NCBI RefSeq assembly: GCF_900184225.1
Contig: NZ_FXWZ01000003.1
Coordinates: forward strand, 124,001-188,000
Origin: Brevibacterium ihuae
Lineage (GTDB): Bacteria; Actinomycetota; Actinomycetes; Actinomycetales; Brevibacteriaceae
Direction: 5' to 3'
Length of the DNA stretch: 64,000 bases
The translations under genes and the position numbers were made by a program. Position 1 is the first letter of the stretch, and every line of letters starts with the position of its first letter. Of this stretch, positions 17,580 through 27,235 are shown piece after piece. Below the pieces are notes generated by a model. It was not told where the DNA came from. It was given only the letters and a program-made list of their open reading frames with translations, and did not search any database.

Positions 17580-18256
17580 GGGGCGGGGACGGCGGCGAAG
17601 ACCTCGTCCGGGGTGCCGATCCCGCGGATCCGGTCGAGCGGCCAATTGATGAGGAACACCGAGCCGACCACGGCGTCCTCCGGGACGAAGGCGCCGCCGG
17701 CGGAGTCGGTGTTGAACCGGGAGTCGAGCGAGTTCGAGCGATTGTCGCCCATCACCCAGTAGTGGCCGTCCGGCACGGTGACCTCGAACGGGATGTCCGA
17801 CGGGGTGATCCCGGGATCGAGGTAGGTCTCGTCGATGGGCTCGCCGTTGACGAGCAGGCGCCCCTCCGCATCGCAGCACTCGATCGTGTCCCCGCCCACA
17901 CCGATCACGCGCTTGATGAGCTGGGTGCCGGCATCGGCGGGCACGAGGCCGAGGAACTCGAGCACCGGATTGGGCGAGTACTGCTGGGTGACGGAGGAGT
18001 CGAGCCAGCCGCCGGGATCGTCGAACACGATGATGTCGCCGCGCTCGACCGCCGGCCACGGCAGCTGGTTGACGAGGATCCGGTCGCCCACCTGGAGCGT
18101 CTGCTCCATCGAGGCCGAAGGGATGTAGAACGAGCGGACCACCCAGGTGCGGACGACGGTGGAGATCACGAGGGCCACGACGATGATGATCGCGACCTCT
18201 TTGAGGAACGCCGGGATACGGCCGGGTCGCCGGGTCTCTGGGCTGTTCGTCGTCAC
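17576..18256 (-). CDS. lepB: Signal peptidase I (first copy, coupled to rnhB)
   Basis: The 226-residue S26A peptidase removes signal peptides outside the membrane. One transmembrane segment (about residues 18-38) precedes SASMEQTL, whose Ser is the nucleophile, and KRVIGVGGD supplies the general-base Lys. The GDNR box (VMGDNRSNSLDSR) is present. It differs from the neighbouring copy in having a 20-residue longer loop after the GGW segment. Translation is coupled to rnhB. Confidence 0.95.
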   Translation of the reverse strand: MTTNSPETRRPGRIPAFLKEVAIIIVVALVISTVVRTWVVRSFYIPSASMEQTLQVGDRILVNQLPWPAVERGDIIVFDDPGGWLDSSVTQQYSPNPVLEFLGLVPADAGTQLIKRVIGVGGDTIECCDAEGRLLVNGEPIDETYLDPGITPSDIPFEVTVPDGHYWVMGDNRSNSLDSRFNTDSAGGAFVPEDAVVGSVFLINWPLDRIRGIGTPDEVFAAVPAP

Positions 18257-18280
18257 GTCCGGCAGTCTATCGCCCGCGCC

Positions 18281-18931
18281 TCAGCGGCGAAGCACCTCGT
18301 CGACGGCGGACCCGTGGCCGATGACCGTCCCGAGGACCCGCTCGACCGGGATCATGCCGCCGCCGGGCCTGCCGAGCAGCGCGCGCGAGTCCGTGGAGTC
18401 GGCGCGGTTGTCACCCATGACCCACATCCGGCCGGCCGGGACCTCGACGACGAAATCGGTGTCCGAGGCCGGCATGCCCTCCGGGACGTAGGACTCCTCG
18501 AGCGGTTCGCCGTTGAGGAGCAGCCGGCCCTCGTCGTCGCAGCATTCGAGGGTGTCCCCGCCGAGCGCGACGACGCGCTTGACGTAGAAGACGGTGCGCG
18601 GGCCGATCCCGAACCACGAGCCCACCTGGGCGGCGCCGCTCGGAGGCGCGGTGGCGATGAAGGACCCGCGGCCGTCGAACACGACGACGTCGCCGCGGTG
18701 CACGGAATCCGCCAGCGCGTCGGGCCGCCACACTGTGACGGTGTCGTCGACGGCGAGCGTGGGCTCCATCGAGGCGGACGGGATGCCGAAGGTCTGCACG
18801 CCGACCGCACGGATGAGGCCGGCGGCGAGGAGCGCGCCGACGAGCACGAGCGCGAGCGGACGCACGAACCTCCGGGCACGAAGAAAGCGCGGCCCGCCGG
18901 GGGCCGCGCCTGTCCTCGATCCGTCGGTCAT
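18281..18931 (-). CDS. lepB: Signal peptidase I (second copy)
   Basis: The 216-residue product has the same plan as the downstream copy: one membrane segment, SASMEPTL with the Ser nucleophile, VKRVVALGGD with the Lys, and MGDNRADSTDSR. Both catalytic residues are intact, so it is probably active, not a decoy. The ATG at 18931 is preferred to an in-frame GTG at 18970. Tandem lepB copies between rplS and rnhB occur in actinobacteria; the two share about the same core but have diverged clearly, so this is an old duplication. Confidence 0.93.
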   Translation of the reverse strand: MTDGSRTGAAPGGPRFLRARRFVRPLALVLVGALLAAGLIRAVGVQTFGIPSASMEPTLAVDDTVTVWRPDALADSVHRGDVVVFDGRGSFIATAPPSGAAQVGSWFGIGPRTVFYVKRVVALGGDTLECCDDEGRLLLNGEPLEESYVPEGMPASDTDFVVEVPAGRMWVMGDNRADSTDSRALLGRPGGGMIPVERVLGTVIGHGSAVDEVLRR

Positions 18932-18995
18932 GACCGGGTGCGCGTCGTCCGCACGTCGTGGTCCGGGCACCGGGGTGACCGACGCACGACTGTGC

Positions 18996-19337
18996 TCAGC
19001 GCTTCTCGCGGATACGAGCAGCCTTGCCGCGCAGCTTGCGGAGGTAGTAGAGCTTCGCCCGGCGGACGTCGCCGCGGGTGAGGACCTCGATCTTCTCGAT
19101 CACCGGGGAGTGGACCGGGAAGGTGCGCTCCACACCGACGCCGAAGCTGATCTTGCGGACGGTGAAGGTCTCGCCGATGCCGCCGCCGTGGCGACGGATG
19201 ACGATGCCCTTGAACACCTGGGTACGCGTGCGGTTGCCCTCGACCACGCGGACGTGGACGTTGAGGGTGTCGCCGGAGCGGAACTCCGGGACATCGGACT
19301 TGAGCGACTGTGCGTCGAGTGCATCAAGCTTCTGCAT
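18996..19337 (-). CDS. rplS: 50S ribosomal protein L19
   Basis: Full-length L19 of 113 residues, from [19 protein letters not shown] through the [17 protein letters not shown] and AKLYYLR segments. It is located at the 30S-50S interface. It follows trmD in the usual rpsP-rimM-trmD-rplS order, with an unusually long 177-bp gap, so a promoter or processing site may lie in between. Confidence 0.98.
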   Translation of the reverse strand: MQKLDALDAQSLKSDVPEFRSGDTLNVHVRVVEGNRTRTQVFKGIVIRRHGGGIGETFTVRKISFGVGVERTFPVHSPVIEKIEVLTRGDVRRAKLYYLRKLRGKAARIREKR

Positions 19338-19514
19338 GATTCGTCATTCTCCTGTGTGCGCGCCTCGGGTCGGCACGACATTGCTCGGACCGGCCGGAGC
19401 CGGATGAGGTGGGGTCGTCTGCCGGAACGCTCCCGCGGCGGTGGGCCGGCGGGTGGTCCTGGCGGCATCGATCCCCCCGAGGCAGGACGATGCCAGCAAA
19501 CGCAAGAGCCCAGT

Positions 19515-20414
19515 CTAGTCGGGCCGGTCCCCCCACGCCAATCCGGACGGGTCGGCGTTCGCGATCTCGTCGAGCACCGCGCGATCGCGCCGGTCGAGCG
19601 CGGCCGGGTCGAGCGCGGCGATGAGGTCGGGCCGGACCTCGGCGGTGCGGCGCAGGCGCTCGTCTCGGCGCCACCGTGCGATCGCGGCGTGGTTGCCGCT
19701 GAGCAGGATGTCCGGCACCGCGCGGCCGCGCCAGGCGGCCGGCTTCGTGTAGACGGGGTACTCGAGGAGCCCGTCCTCGAGGGACTCCTCGGTGAGCGAT
19801 TCGGGATTGCCGATGATGCCGGGGACGAGGCGGGCGATCGCCTCGGTCATGACGAGCGCGGCGACCTCGCCGCCGTTGAGCACGTAGTCCCCGATCGAGT
19901 GGAGCCGCACCTCGGCGTGGTCGCGGGCCCACTCGACGACGCGCTGGTCGATGCCCTCGTAGCGGCCGCACGCGAACACGAGGTGCTCGCGGCCGGCGAG
20001 CTCGGCGGCGTGGGCCTGGGTGAACGGGGTGCCCGCGGGGCTCGGGACGATGAGGAGCGGACGGTCGCCCGCGGGGCGGTCCTGGCGGCCGGCGGGAGCG
20101 GCCGGCTCGGGGCCGACGGGCCCGGATTCCGCGGAGGCGGGGGCTGCGGTCGGCGAGCCCTCGGGGCCGTCGGGCACCTCGGACCCGACGCCGAGGATCG
20201 CGGTGAGCGCCTCGGCCCAGGGCTCGGGCTTCATCACCATGCCCGCTCCCCCGCCGTACGGGGTGTCGTCGACGGTGCGATGGCGGTCGTGCGTCCAGTC
20301 GCGCAGATCGTGGACGCCGAGGTCGATGATCCCCTTCTCCACCGCGCGCCCGATGAGCGAGAGCCGCAGGGGCGAGAGGTACTCGGGGAAGATAGAGACG
20401 ACGTCGAGGCGCAT
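19515..20414 (-). CDS. trmD: tRNA (guanine-37-N1)-methyltransferase
   Basis: SPOUT methylase that makes m1G37 and prevents +1 frameshifting. Seen: [23 protein letters not shown], the trefoil-knot [10 protein letters not shown] and [10 protein letters not shown], and [11 protein letters not shown]. At 299 residues it is about 40 longer than typical because of an Ala/Gly/Pro-rich insertion at about 75-118, ahead of the knot. The start shares one base with the rimM stop (TGATG). Confidence 0.96.
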   Translation of the reverse strand: MRLDVVSIFPEYLSPLRLSLIGRAVEKGIIDLGVHDLRDWTHDRHRTVDDTPYGGGAGMVMKPEPWAEALTAILGVGSEVPDGPEGSPTAAPASAESGPVGPEPAAPAGRQDRPAGDRPLLIVPSPAGTPFTQAHAAELAGREHLVFACGRYEGIDQRVVEWARDHAEVRLHSIGDYVLNGGEVAALVMTEAIARLVPGIIGNPESLTEESLEDGLLEYPVYTKPAAWRGRAVPDILLSGNHAAIARWRRDERLRRTAEVRPDLIAALDPAALDRRDRAVLDEIANADPSGLAWGDRPD

Positions 20415-20908
20415 CAGGCGTCCTCGATGAGTCCGGGCGGCGGGTCGAGGACGATCCGTCCGGCCTCGAGGTCGACCTCGGGCACGATCTGCTCGACGAA
20501 CGGGACGAGCACCTCGGCGCCGGACCCGAGCGTGATGTGGAGGAGGTCCTGCGCCGCACCCGGGGTCACGGCGCTCACGGTGCCGATGCGCAACTCCCCG
20601 ACGAACGCGGCGGCGCCGACGAGATCGTCGATGTACCAGGCATCGTCGTCGTCGAGGGTCTCCTCGACGGAGATCAGGGTGTTGCGGATCTCCTCGGCCC
20701 GGGTCCGGTCGGCGACCTCGCCGAAGGTCAGCAGCAGGCGGTCGCGGTGCCAGCGGGCACGGGTCAGGGTGAGGGTGCCGATGTCGGGCTCGGTGGTGAA
20801 CACCGCACCGGGGACGAAGCGGTCATCGGGCACGTCGGTGCGCACCTCCACGGTGAACTCCCCGCGGATGCCGTGCGGCTTGCCGAGGCGGGCGACCACT
20901 GTGCTCAC
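20414..20908 (-). CDS. rimM: 16S rRNA maturation factor RimM
   Basis: Two-domain RimM of 164 residues: the N-terminal barrel begins [18 protein letters not shown], and the PRC-barrel part has [15 protein letters not shown] and [14 protein letters not shown]. It helps assemble the 30S head with S19. A 166-bp gap upstream to khpA contains a long perfect palindrome, unusual inside this operon. Confidence 0.95.
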   Translation of the reverse strand: MSTVVARLGKPHGIRGEFTVEVRTDVPDDRFVPGAVFTTEPDIGTLTLTRARWHRDRLLLTFGEVADRTRAEEIRNTLISVEETLDDDDAWYIDDLVGAAAFVGELRIGTVSAVTPGAAQDLLHITLGSGAEVLVPFVEQIVPEVDLEAGRIVLDPPPGLIEDA

Positions 20909-21006
20909 GCTTCACTCCTTGATCGGGGTACTGCTCGGGACGCGCACACCGGTGCGCAGGATGTCGGTCCCCGCCGGACCGCGATCAGCGGCGGCGAATC
21001 CGGGCC

Positions 21007-21061
21007 GACAATGCAATTTCCCAAGGTTCTGTTCACAGAAACCTTGGGAAATTGCATTGTC
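21007..21061. repeat. Perfect 22-bp-arm palindrome (element 1 of a repeat family)
   Basis: Arms 21007-21028 and 21040-21061 are exact reverse complements with an 11-nt loop (21029-21039). The outer part contains GCAATTTCC/GGAAATTGC and the loop reads, on the minus strand, TCTGTGAACAG. The same layout recurs at 49308-49348 with different middle stem bases. It lies between khpA and rimM in a co-transcribed run, 13 bp beyond the khpA stop. Confidence 0.9.
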
Positions 21062-21074
21062 AGGAGAGGGGGTG

Positions 21075-21305
21075 TCAGGCCTCGACGAGGTCGATACGGA
21101 CGCTCTGCCGTCCGGCCAGCGCTCCGATCACGGCCCGCAGGGCCTTCGCGGTGCGCCCGGACCGGCCGATCACACGGCCGAGGTCGTCGGGGTGCACGCG
21201 CACCTCGAGCGAGGTCCCGCGGTGGCCGCTGCGGCTGCGCACCGAGACGTCCTCCGGGTTGTCGACGATGCCGCGGACGAGGTGTTCGAGAGCGTTGGCG
21301 AGCAT
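21075..21305 (-). CDS. khpA: KH-domain RNA-binding protein KhpA
   Basis: The 76-residue single KH domain carries the GxxG loop as VIGRSGRTAKALR. KhpA family proteins bind RNA, often with KhpB/EloR, in wall-growth control and translation; the gene normally follows rpsP as here, only 2 bp downstream. Confidence 0.95.
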   Translation of the reverse strand: MLANALEHLVRGIVDNPEDVSVRSRSGHRGTSLEVRVHPDDLGRVIGRSGRTAKALRAVIGALAGRQSVRIDLVEA

Positions 21306-21307
21306 GA

Positions 21308-21766
21308 TCAGGCTTCCGCCTTCTCCTCGGCACCGTCGGCCGACTCGTCGGTCGCGGCGTCCTCGGCGGGAGCCTCCTCGGCCGACTCGTCAGCGGACTC
21401 GGCCTTGCCGCCCTTGGGCGTCGTGGCCTCCTTGATGACGGAGCCGGTGGCGGGCGCCTCGAAGGCGGCCTTCTCCTGCTGCGGCTTGACGGAGTTCACG
21501 GCCTCGCCCTCGCCGGTGTGCTTCTGCCAGTCGCCGGTGAGCTTGAGGAGGGCCTTGACCTGGTCGGTCGGCTGGGCGCCGACGGACAGCCAGTAGAGCG
21601 CGCGCTCGGAGTCGATCTCGACGAGCGAGGGCTCCTCGAGCGGGTGGTACTTGCCGATGTCCTCGATGGTCTTGCCATCGCGGCGGGTCCGCGAGTCGGC
21701 GACGACGACGCGGTAGAAGGGTGCATGGACCTTGCCCATGCGGGTGAGGCGAATCTTGACTGCCAC
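21308..21766 (-). CDS. rpsP: 30S ribosomal protein S16
   Basis: The first 80 residues are standard S16 ([26 protein letters not shown], then [16 protein letters not shown]). A C-terminal extension of about 65 residues, rich in Ala, Glu and Asp, brings it to 152 residues. The start is a GTG at 21766 because the conserved N-terminus begins exactly there; the open frame continues upstream without resemblance. First gene of the khpA-rimM-trmD run. Confidence 0.97.
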   Translation of the reverse strand: MAVKIRLTRMGKVHAPFYRVVVADSRTRRDGKTIEDIGKYHPLEEPSLVEIDSERALYWLSVGAQPTDQVKALLKLTGDWQKHTGEGEAVNSVKPQQEKAAFEAPATGSVIKEATTPKGGKAESADESAEEAPAEDAATDESADGAEEKAEA

Positions 21767-21920
21767 TGTAGTGGTGTCTCCTTTGGAAGATAGGGTGCGC
21801 TTGCCGCTCGCCGTTCCGTGGGGCTGGAGCGGGCGGGCGTCATCGCGTGGACACAACCGACGCGGCGGTTGAGAGGGTCCGCCGCGGGTCGAGTACAAGG
21901 GTCAATTGTGCCAGAAACCG

Positions 21921-23534
21921 CTACTTGCTGCCACCCGAGCCGAACATCCCGCCGAAGCCCTTGGGCAGCTTGCTGAGGTCGAACTCCTCGTCCCCGCCGA
22001 GGTCGATGCCGCCGAACGCGGAACCGGTGGGCTCGGGCGCCTTGCCCTGCCTGCGGAGCTCGGCCTGCTTCGCCTGCTCGGCGCGCTTGGCCGGGTTGCC
22101 GGACTTCCCGGCGGCCTTCTTCTTCCCCTTCTTCTTCCGGTTCCCGCCTCCCCCGGCACCGCCGCCGGGCATCTGGGGCATCCCCGGCATCTGCGGCATC
22201 CCGGGCATCCCGCCGCCGGCGCCGCGCCCGCCGCCCCGGCTCATCTGGCGCATCATCTTCTGCGCCTGGACGAAGCGCTCCATGAGCTGGTTGACCGCGG
22301 TGACCGTGGTGCCGGAGCCCTTGGCGATGCGCTGCCGGCGCGATCCGTTGAGGATCCGCGGGTTCGCCCGCTCGTAGGGGGTCATGGAGCGCACGATCGC
22401 CTCGACGCGGTCGATCTCGCGCTCGTCGAACGCCTCGAGCTGCTCCTTGTACTGGGACATGCCGGGCATCATGCCGAGCATCTTCTTGAGCGACCCCATC
22501 TTCTTGATGGCGGCCATCTGGGTGAGGAAGTCGTCGAGGTCGAAGTCCTCGCCGGACTCGACCTTCTTCGCGAGCTTCTCGGTCTCCTTCTCGTCGAAGG
22601 TCTTCTCCGCCTGCTCGATGAGCGTGAGGATGTCGCCCATGTCGAGGATGCGGTCGGCCATCCGGTCGGGGTGGAACTGCTCGAAGTCGGTGAGGCCCTC
22701 ACCGGTGGAGGCGAACATGATCGGCCGGCCGGTGACCTGCGCGACGGACAGCGCGGCGCCGCCGCGGGAGTCGCCGTCGAGCTTGGACAGCACCACGCCG
22801 GTGAAGTCGACGCCGGCGAGGAACGCCTCGGCGGTGGTGACGGCGTCCTGACCGATCATCGCGTCGATGACGAAGAGGACCTCGTCGGGGTCGACCGCGA
22901 CGCGGATGTCCGCGGCCTGCTGCATGAGCACCTCGTCGATGCCGAGGCGACCGGCGGTGTCGACGATGACGACGTCGTAGAGCTTGGCGCGGGCGACGTC
23001 CATCGCATCGGTGGCGACCCGCACCGGGTCTCCCACCCCGTTCCCGGGCTCGGGGGCGTAGACGAAGGCGCCGGCGCGCTCGCCGACGATCTCGAGCTGG
23101 TTCACCGCGTTGGGCCGCTGGAGGTCGGCGGCGACGAGCATCGGGCGGTGGCCTTCGGACTTGAGCCAGTGGGCGAGCTTGCCGGCGAGCGTCGTCTTGC
23201 CCGCGCCCTGGAGGCCGGCGAGCATGATCACCGTCGGCGGGCGCTTGGCGAAGCGCAGGCGCCGGGTCTGGCCGCCGAGGATCCCGACGAGTTCGTCGTT
23301 GACGATCTTGACGACCTGCTGACCCGGGTTGAGCGCCTGGGACACCTCGGCCGACAGCGCGCGCTCACGGACCTTCCCGGTGAACGTGCGGACCACCGGG
23401 AGCGCGACGTCGGCGTCGAGCAGGGCGCGCCGGATCTCCCGGATCGTGGCGTCGACGTCGGCCTCGGACAGCCTGCCCTTGCCGCGCAGGTTCTTGAAGG
23501 TCGAAGTCAGCCGATCGGAGAGAGAATTGAACAC
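21921..23534 (-). CDS. ffh: Signal recognition particle protein Ffh
   Basis: The 537-residue GTPase has the NG domain with P-loop GLQGAGKTT at about 107-115, DTAGRLGIDE and TKLDGDSRGG-like motifs (SKLDGDSRGGAAL), then a Met/Gly-rich M domain that binds 4.5S RNA and signal peptides, with the RIAKGSGTTVTAVNQLM helix-loop-helix. A Gly/Met-rich and then Lys-rich tail follows. Works with FtsY, encoded in the same strand block about 2.5 kb upstream. Confidence 0.98.
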   Translation of the reverse strand: MFNSLSDRLTSTFKNLRGKGRLSEADVDATIREIRRALLDADVALPVVRTFTGKVRERALSAEVSQALNPGQQVVKIVNDELVGILGGQTRRLRFAKRPPTVIMLAGLQGAGKTTLAGKLAHWLKSEGHRPMLVAADLQRPNAVNQLEIVGERAGAFVYAPEPGNGVGDPVRVATDAMDVARAKLYDVVIVDTAGRLGIDEVLMQQAADIRVAVDPDEVLFVIDAMIGQDAVTTAEAFLAGVDFTGVVLSKLDGDSRGGAALSVAQVTGRPIMFASTGEGLTDFEQFHPDRMADRILDMGDILTLIEQAEKTFDEKETEKLAKKVESGEDFDLDDFLTQMAAIKKMGSLKKMLGMMPGMSQYKEQLEAFDEREIDRVEAIVRSMTPYERANPRILNGSRRQRIAKGSGTTVTAVNQLMERFVQAQKMMRQMSRGGGRGAGGGMPGMPQMPGMPQMPGGGAGGGGNRKKKGKKKAAGKSGNPAKRAEQAKQAELRRQGKAPEPTGSAFGGIDLGGDEEFDLSKLPKGFGGMFGSGGSK

Positions 23535-23608
23535 GAGGTTTCGCAGCTTTCGTCAGGGATGCCGAGCAGTTCGACCTCCCAGGGTACCAAGTCCGGGTGC
23601 ATGAATGA

Positions 23609-23646
23609 TCCCGGGGCGGGCGCCGTGATCGGCACCCGCCCCGGGA
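23609..23646 (-). terminator. Hairpin after glnB
   Basis: Arms 23609-23624 and 23631-23646 pair over 16 bp with one mismatch around a 6-nt loop, beginning 27 bp after the glnB stop. It ends the amtB-glnB unit before ffh. Confidence 0.7.
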
Positions 23647-23672
23647 CTTTCCTGCGCTGCAGCCGGCTGGGT

Positions 23673-24007
23673 CTACAGGGCAGCCTCTCCCTCGCTCTTG
23701 TCGGAGACCCGGATGACCTGCTCGACGGCGGTGATCCAGATCTTGCCGTCACCGGGCTGCCCGGTGGCGGCCCGCGCGAGGAGCACGTCGCAGATCAGCG
23801 GTGCGGCCTCCGAGGTGGCGAGCACCTCGATCCGCAGCTTGGGGACGAGGTCCTGCGTGTACGCGGCACCTCGGTAGAACTGCTTGTGGCCCTTCTGCCG
23901 TCCGTAGCCGCTGGCTTCGGAGACGGTCAGACCCTGGACTCCGAACTCCTCCAGGCCGTCGCGGACGTCCGCGAGCTTGTCGGGTCGGACGATGGCGGTG
24001 ATGAGCT

Positions 24008-24011
<4 letters not shown>
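23673..24011 (-). CDS. glnB: Nitrogen regulatory protein PII (GlnB/GlnK)
   Basis: The 112-residue PII protein senses 2-oxoglutarate and ATP/ADP. Seen: the start MKLITAIVRPDKL, the T-loop with GYGRQKGHKQFYRGAAY, where Tyr51 is the classical modification site, and the B-loop ATGQPGDGKIWI. It is coupled to amtB by an ATGA overlap, so the product probably blocks the ammonium channel. No glnD (PII-modifying enzyme) follows, whereas many actinobacteria have amtB-glnB-glnD. Confidence 0.96.
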
Positions 24012-25324
<1,313 letters not shown>

Positions 25325-25434
25325 GTCTGTGTTCCAGCCGTGAGATATTCAGGACCGGTGATCGGGCCGCGAGGTCGGCGATCCCGGTCCGCGGAGATCC
25401 GTGGCTCCGCTGATGAACATTCTCGAATCTCGGT

Positions 25435-25472
25435 GTTTCGAGACGGATCGTCCCGAGTTTCGGCTGTGTTAC
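25435..25472 (-). promoter_or_regulatory. Putative GlnR-type box upstream of amtB-glnB
   Basis: On the minus strand, 5-mers with 6-bp spacers read GTAAC, GAAAC, CGATC, GAAAC at plus-strand positions 25468-25472, 25457-25461, 25446-25450 and 25435-25439. This matches the published actinomycete GlnR layout gTnAC-n6-GaAAC repeated twice, with three of four half-sites matching and the third degenerate. It ends about 110 bp before the amtB start. That fits nitrogen control, by activation or repression. Confidence 0.6.
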
Positions 25473-25506
25473 AGGTGCGCCGCTCGTGTTTCCTCGGTGT
25501 TTCGGG

Positions 25507-25944
25507 TCACATCCCGATGCGGGGATCAGGGTCGGTCTCGCGGAGCAGCCGCACGGCCCGCGCCGCCCAGGCCCGCTGCCACGGCGTCTCCACCGCTCGC
25601 CGGTGGTAGTGGGCGCGCACCCAGTCCACCGCACTCGTGCTCGGCTCTCCCCCGAGGCCTGCGAGGACCGCGAGCGCGGTGCCGGTCCGACCGAGTCCAC
25701 CCCGGCAGGCGATCTCCATCCGCTCACCGCGCAGGATCCGCCGATGGGCGTCGCGCAGCGTCGCGAGGCATGCGCGCCGATCCTCAGGCAGGCCGAAGTC
25801 CGGCCAGGCGAGTGCGACATGCGGCCAGGGCGGTCGGATCCCGCCGCCGAGGTAGACGCCGAGATCCGGCGGGACCCAATCCGCGCGGGCGCGTCTCCAG
25901 GACCGCGCCTCGACCCGGCCGCCGCCCGGCAGATCGACGATCAT
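25507..25944 (-). CDS. Protein tyrosine phosphatase-like protein
   Basis: The 145-residue protein has MEIACRGGLGRTGTALAVLAGL, the Cys-x5-Arg loop (C-RGGLG-R) followed by TG, typical of dual-specificity or tyrosine phosphatases. The usual WPD-type acid is plausibly in the WPDFGLPED region at about residues 47-55. Soluble, no signal peptide. The target is unknown. Lies between ftsY and amtB, 42 bp after ftsY. Confidence 0.8.
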   Translation of the reverse strand: MIVDLPGGGRVEARSWRRARADWVPPDLGVYLGGGIRPPWPHVALAWPDFGLPEDRRACLATLRDAHRRILRGERMEIACRGGLGRTGTALAVLAGLGGEPSTSAVDWVRAHYHRRAVETPWQRAWAARAVRLLRETDPDPRIGM

Positions 25945-25986
25945 CGCACCGGGGAGCCCGGCGACGGGATCACCGCGCGGCTCGCA

Positions 25987-27168
25987 TCACTGCTCGGCGA
26001 GCAGCGCGTCGACGAAGCCGGCGGCGTCGAAGGGCGCGAGGTCGTCGGCCCCCTCGCCGAGCCCGATGAGCTTGACCGGCACGCCGAGCGCGCGCTGCAC
26101 CGCGACGACGATGCCGCCCTTCGCGGTGCCGTCGAGCTTGGTGAGCACGATGCCGGTGATGTCCACGGCCTCGGAGAAGACCTTGGCCTGCTGCATTCCG
26201 TTCTGACCGGTGGTCGCGTCGAGCACGAGGAGGACCTCGTCGACGGAATCGTGTCCGTCCGACAGCGGCCGCGCGGCGACGCGCTTGACCTTGCCGAGCT
26301 CGTCCATGAGGCCCTTCTTGTTCTGCAGGCGGCCGGCGGTATCGATGAGGACGACGTCGGTGCCCTCCTGCATCCCCCGCTCGACCGCGGTGTACGCGAC
26401 CGAGGCCGGGTCGGCGCCCTCGAGGCCGCGCACGGTCTCGACGCCCACGCGCTCGCCCCACGTGGTGAGCTGTTCGGCGGCGGCGGCGCGGAAGGTGTCG
26501 GCGGCGCCGAGCAGCACCGAGCGGTCCTCGGCGACGAGGACGCGGGCGATCTTGCCGACGGTCGTCGTCTTGCCGGCGCCGTTGACGCCGACGACGAGGA
26601 CGACGGCGGGGTCGGAATCGTCGCGGCGGACGTTGAGGCCGCGGTCCATCGTCGGGTCGACGACTGCGATGAGCTCCTCACGCAGGAGGTCGCGGACGGT
26701 CTGCGGATCGCGGGTGCCGAGCACCCGCACCCGCTCGCGGAGCCGGTCGACGAGCTCGGTGGCGGGGTCCACCCCGAGGTCGGCCATGATGAGCGTGTCC
26801 TCGATCTCCTCCCACGTCGACTCGTCGAGGGTGTCGCGGGAGAGCAGCGAGAGCAACCCGCGGCCCAGGGAGGAGTTCGACTTCGCGAGGCGCGCGCGGA
26901 GCCGGGCGAGGCGGGTGCGCGGCTCGGTGGGGGTCTCGAGCTCGCGCGCGGGCTCCTCCGGGAGCGGCTCGACGACGACGTCCTCGGGCACCTCCTCGAC
27001 CTCCGGCGGCGCCTCTGCGGTGTCCGGCGGGGACGTGAGGTCGGGGGTCGTGGCCGGCAGGTCGCGCGGCGGACGCTTGGTGCGCGGCGGTCCGTAGAGC
27101 GCGATGCCCGACACGACGAGCACGAGGACGAGGGCGCCGAGGAGGGCGATGAGACTGATGGGATCCAC
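25987..27168 (-). CDS. ftsY: Signal recognition particle receptor FtsY
   Basis: The 393-residue SRP receptor starts with a membrane segment (about residues 5-25) followed by an acidic Pro/Glu-rich stretch (about 35-85). The NG domain follows, with P-loop GVNGAGKTT at about 194-202, DTAGRLQNKKGLMDEL, and LDGTAKGG. GTG start at 27168 with GGAG 8 nt upstream. Partner of Ffh; usual place after smc, here separated from it by a small membrane-protein gene. Confidence 0.97.
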   Translation of the reverse strand: MDPISLIALLGALVLVLVVSGIALYGPPRTKRPPRDLPATTPDLTSPPDTAEAPPEVEEVPEDVVVEPLPEEPARELETPTEPRTRLARLRARLAKSNSSLGRGLLSLLSRDTLDESTWEEIEDTLIMADLGVDPATELVDRLRERVRVLGTRDPQTVRDLLREELIAVVDPTMDRGLNVRRDDSDPAVVLVVGVNGAGKTTTVGKIARVLVAEDRSVLLGAADTFRAAAAEQLTTWGERVGVETVRGLEGADPASVAYTAVERGMQEGTDVVLIDTAGRLQNKKGLMDELGKVKRVAARPLSDGHDSVDEVLLVLDATTGQNGMQQAKVFSEAVDITGIVLTKLDGTAKGGIVVAVQRALGVPVKLIGLGEGADDLAPFDAAGFVDALLAEQ

Positions 27169-27235
27169 GATCAGCTCCTAAGTGGGGTTGCAGCGGGTCC
27201 GGGACGGTGTGAGGCGGATGGGGCCGCGGCGCCGC

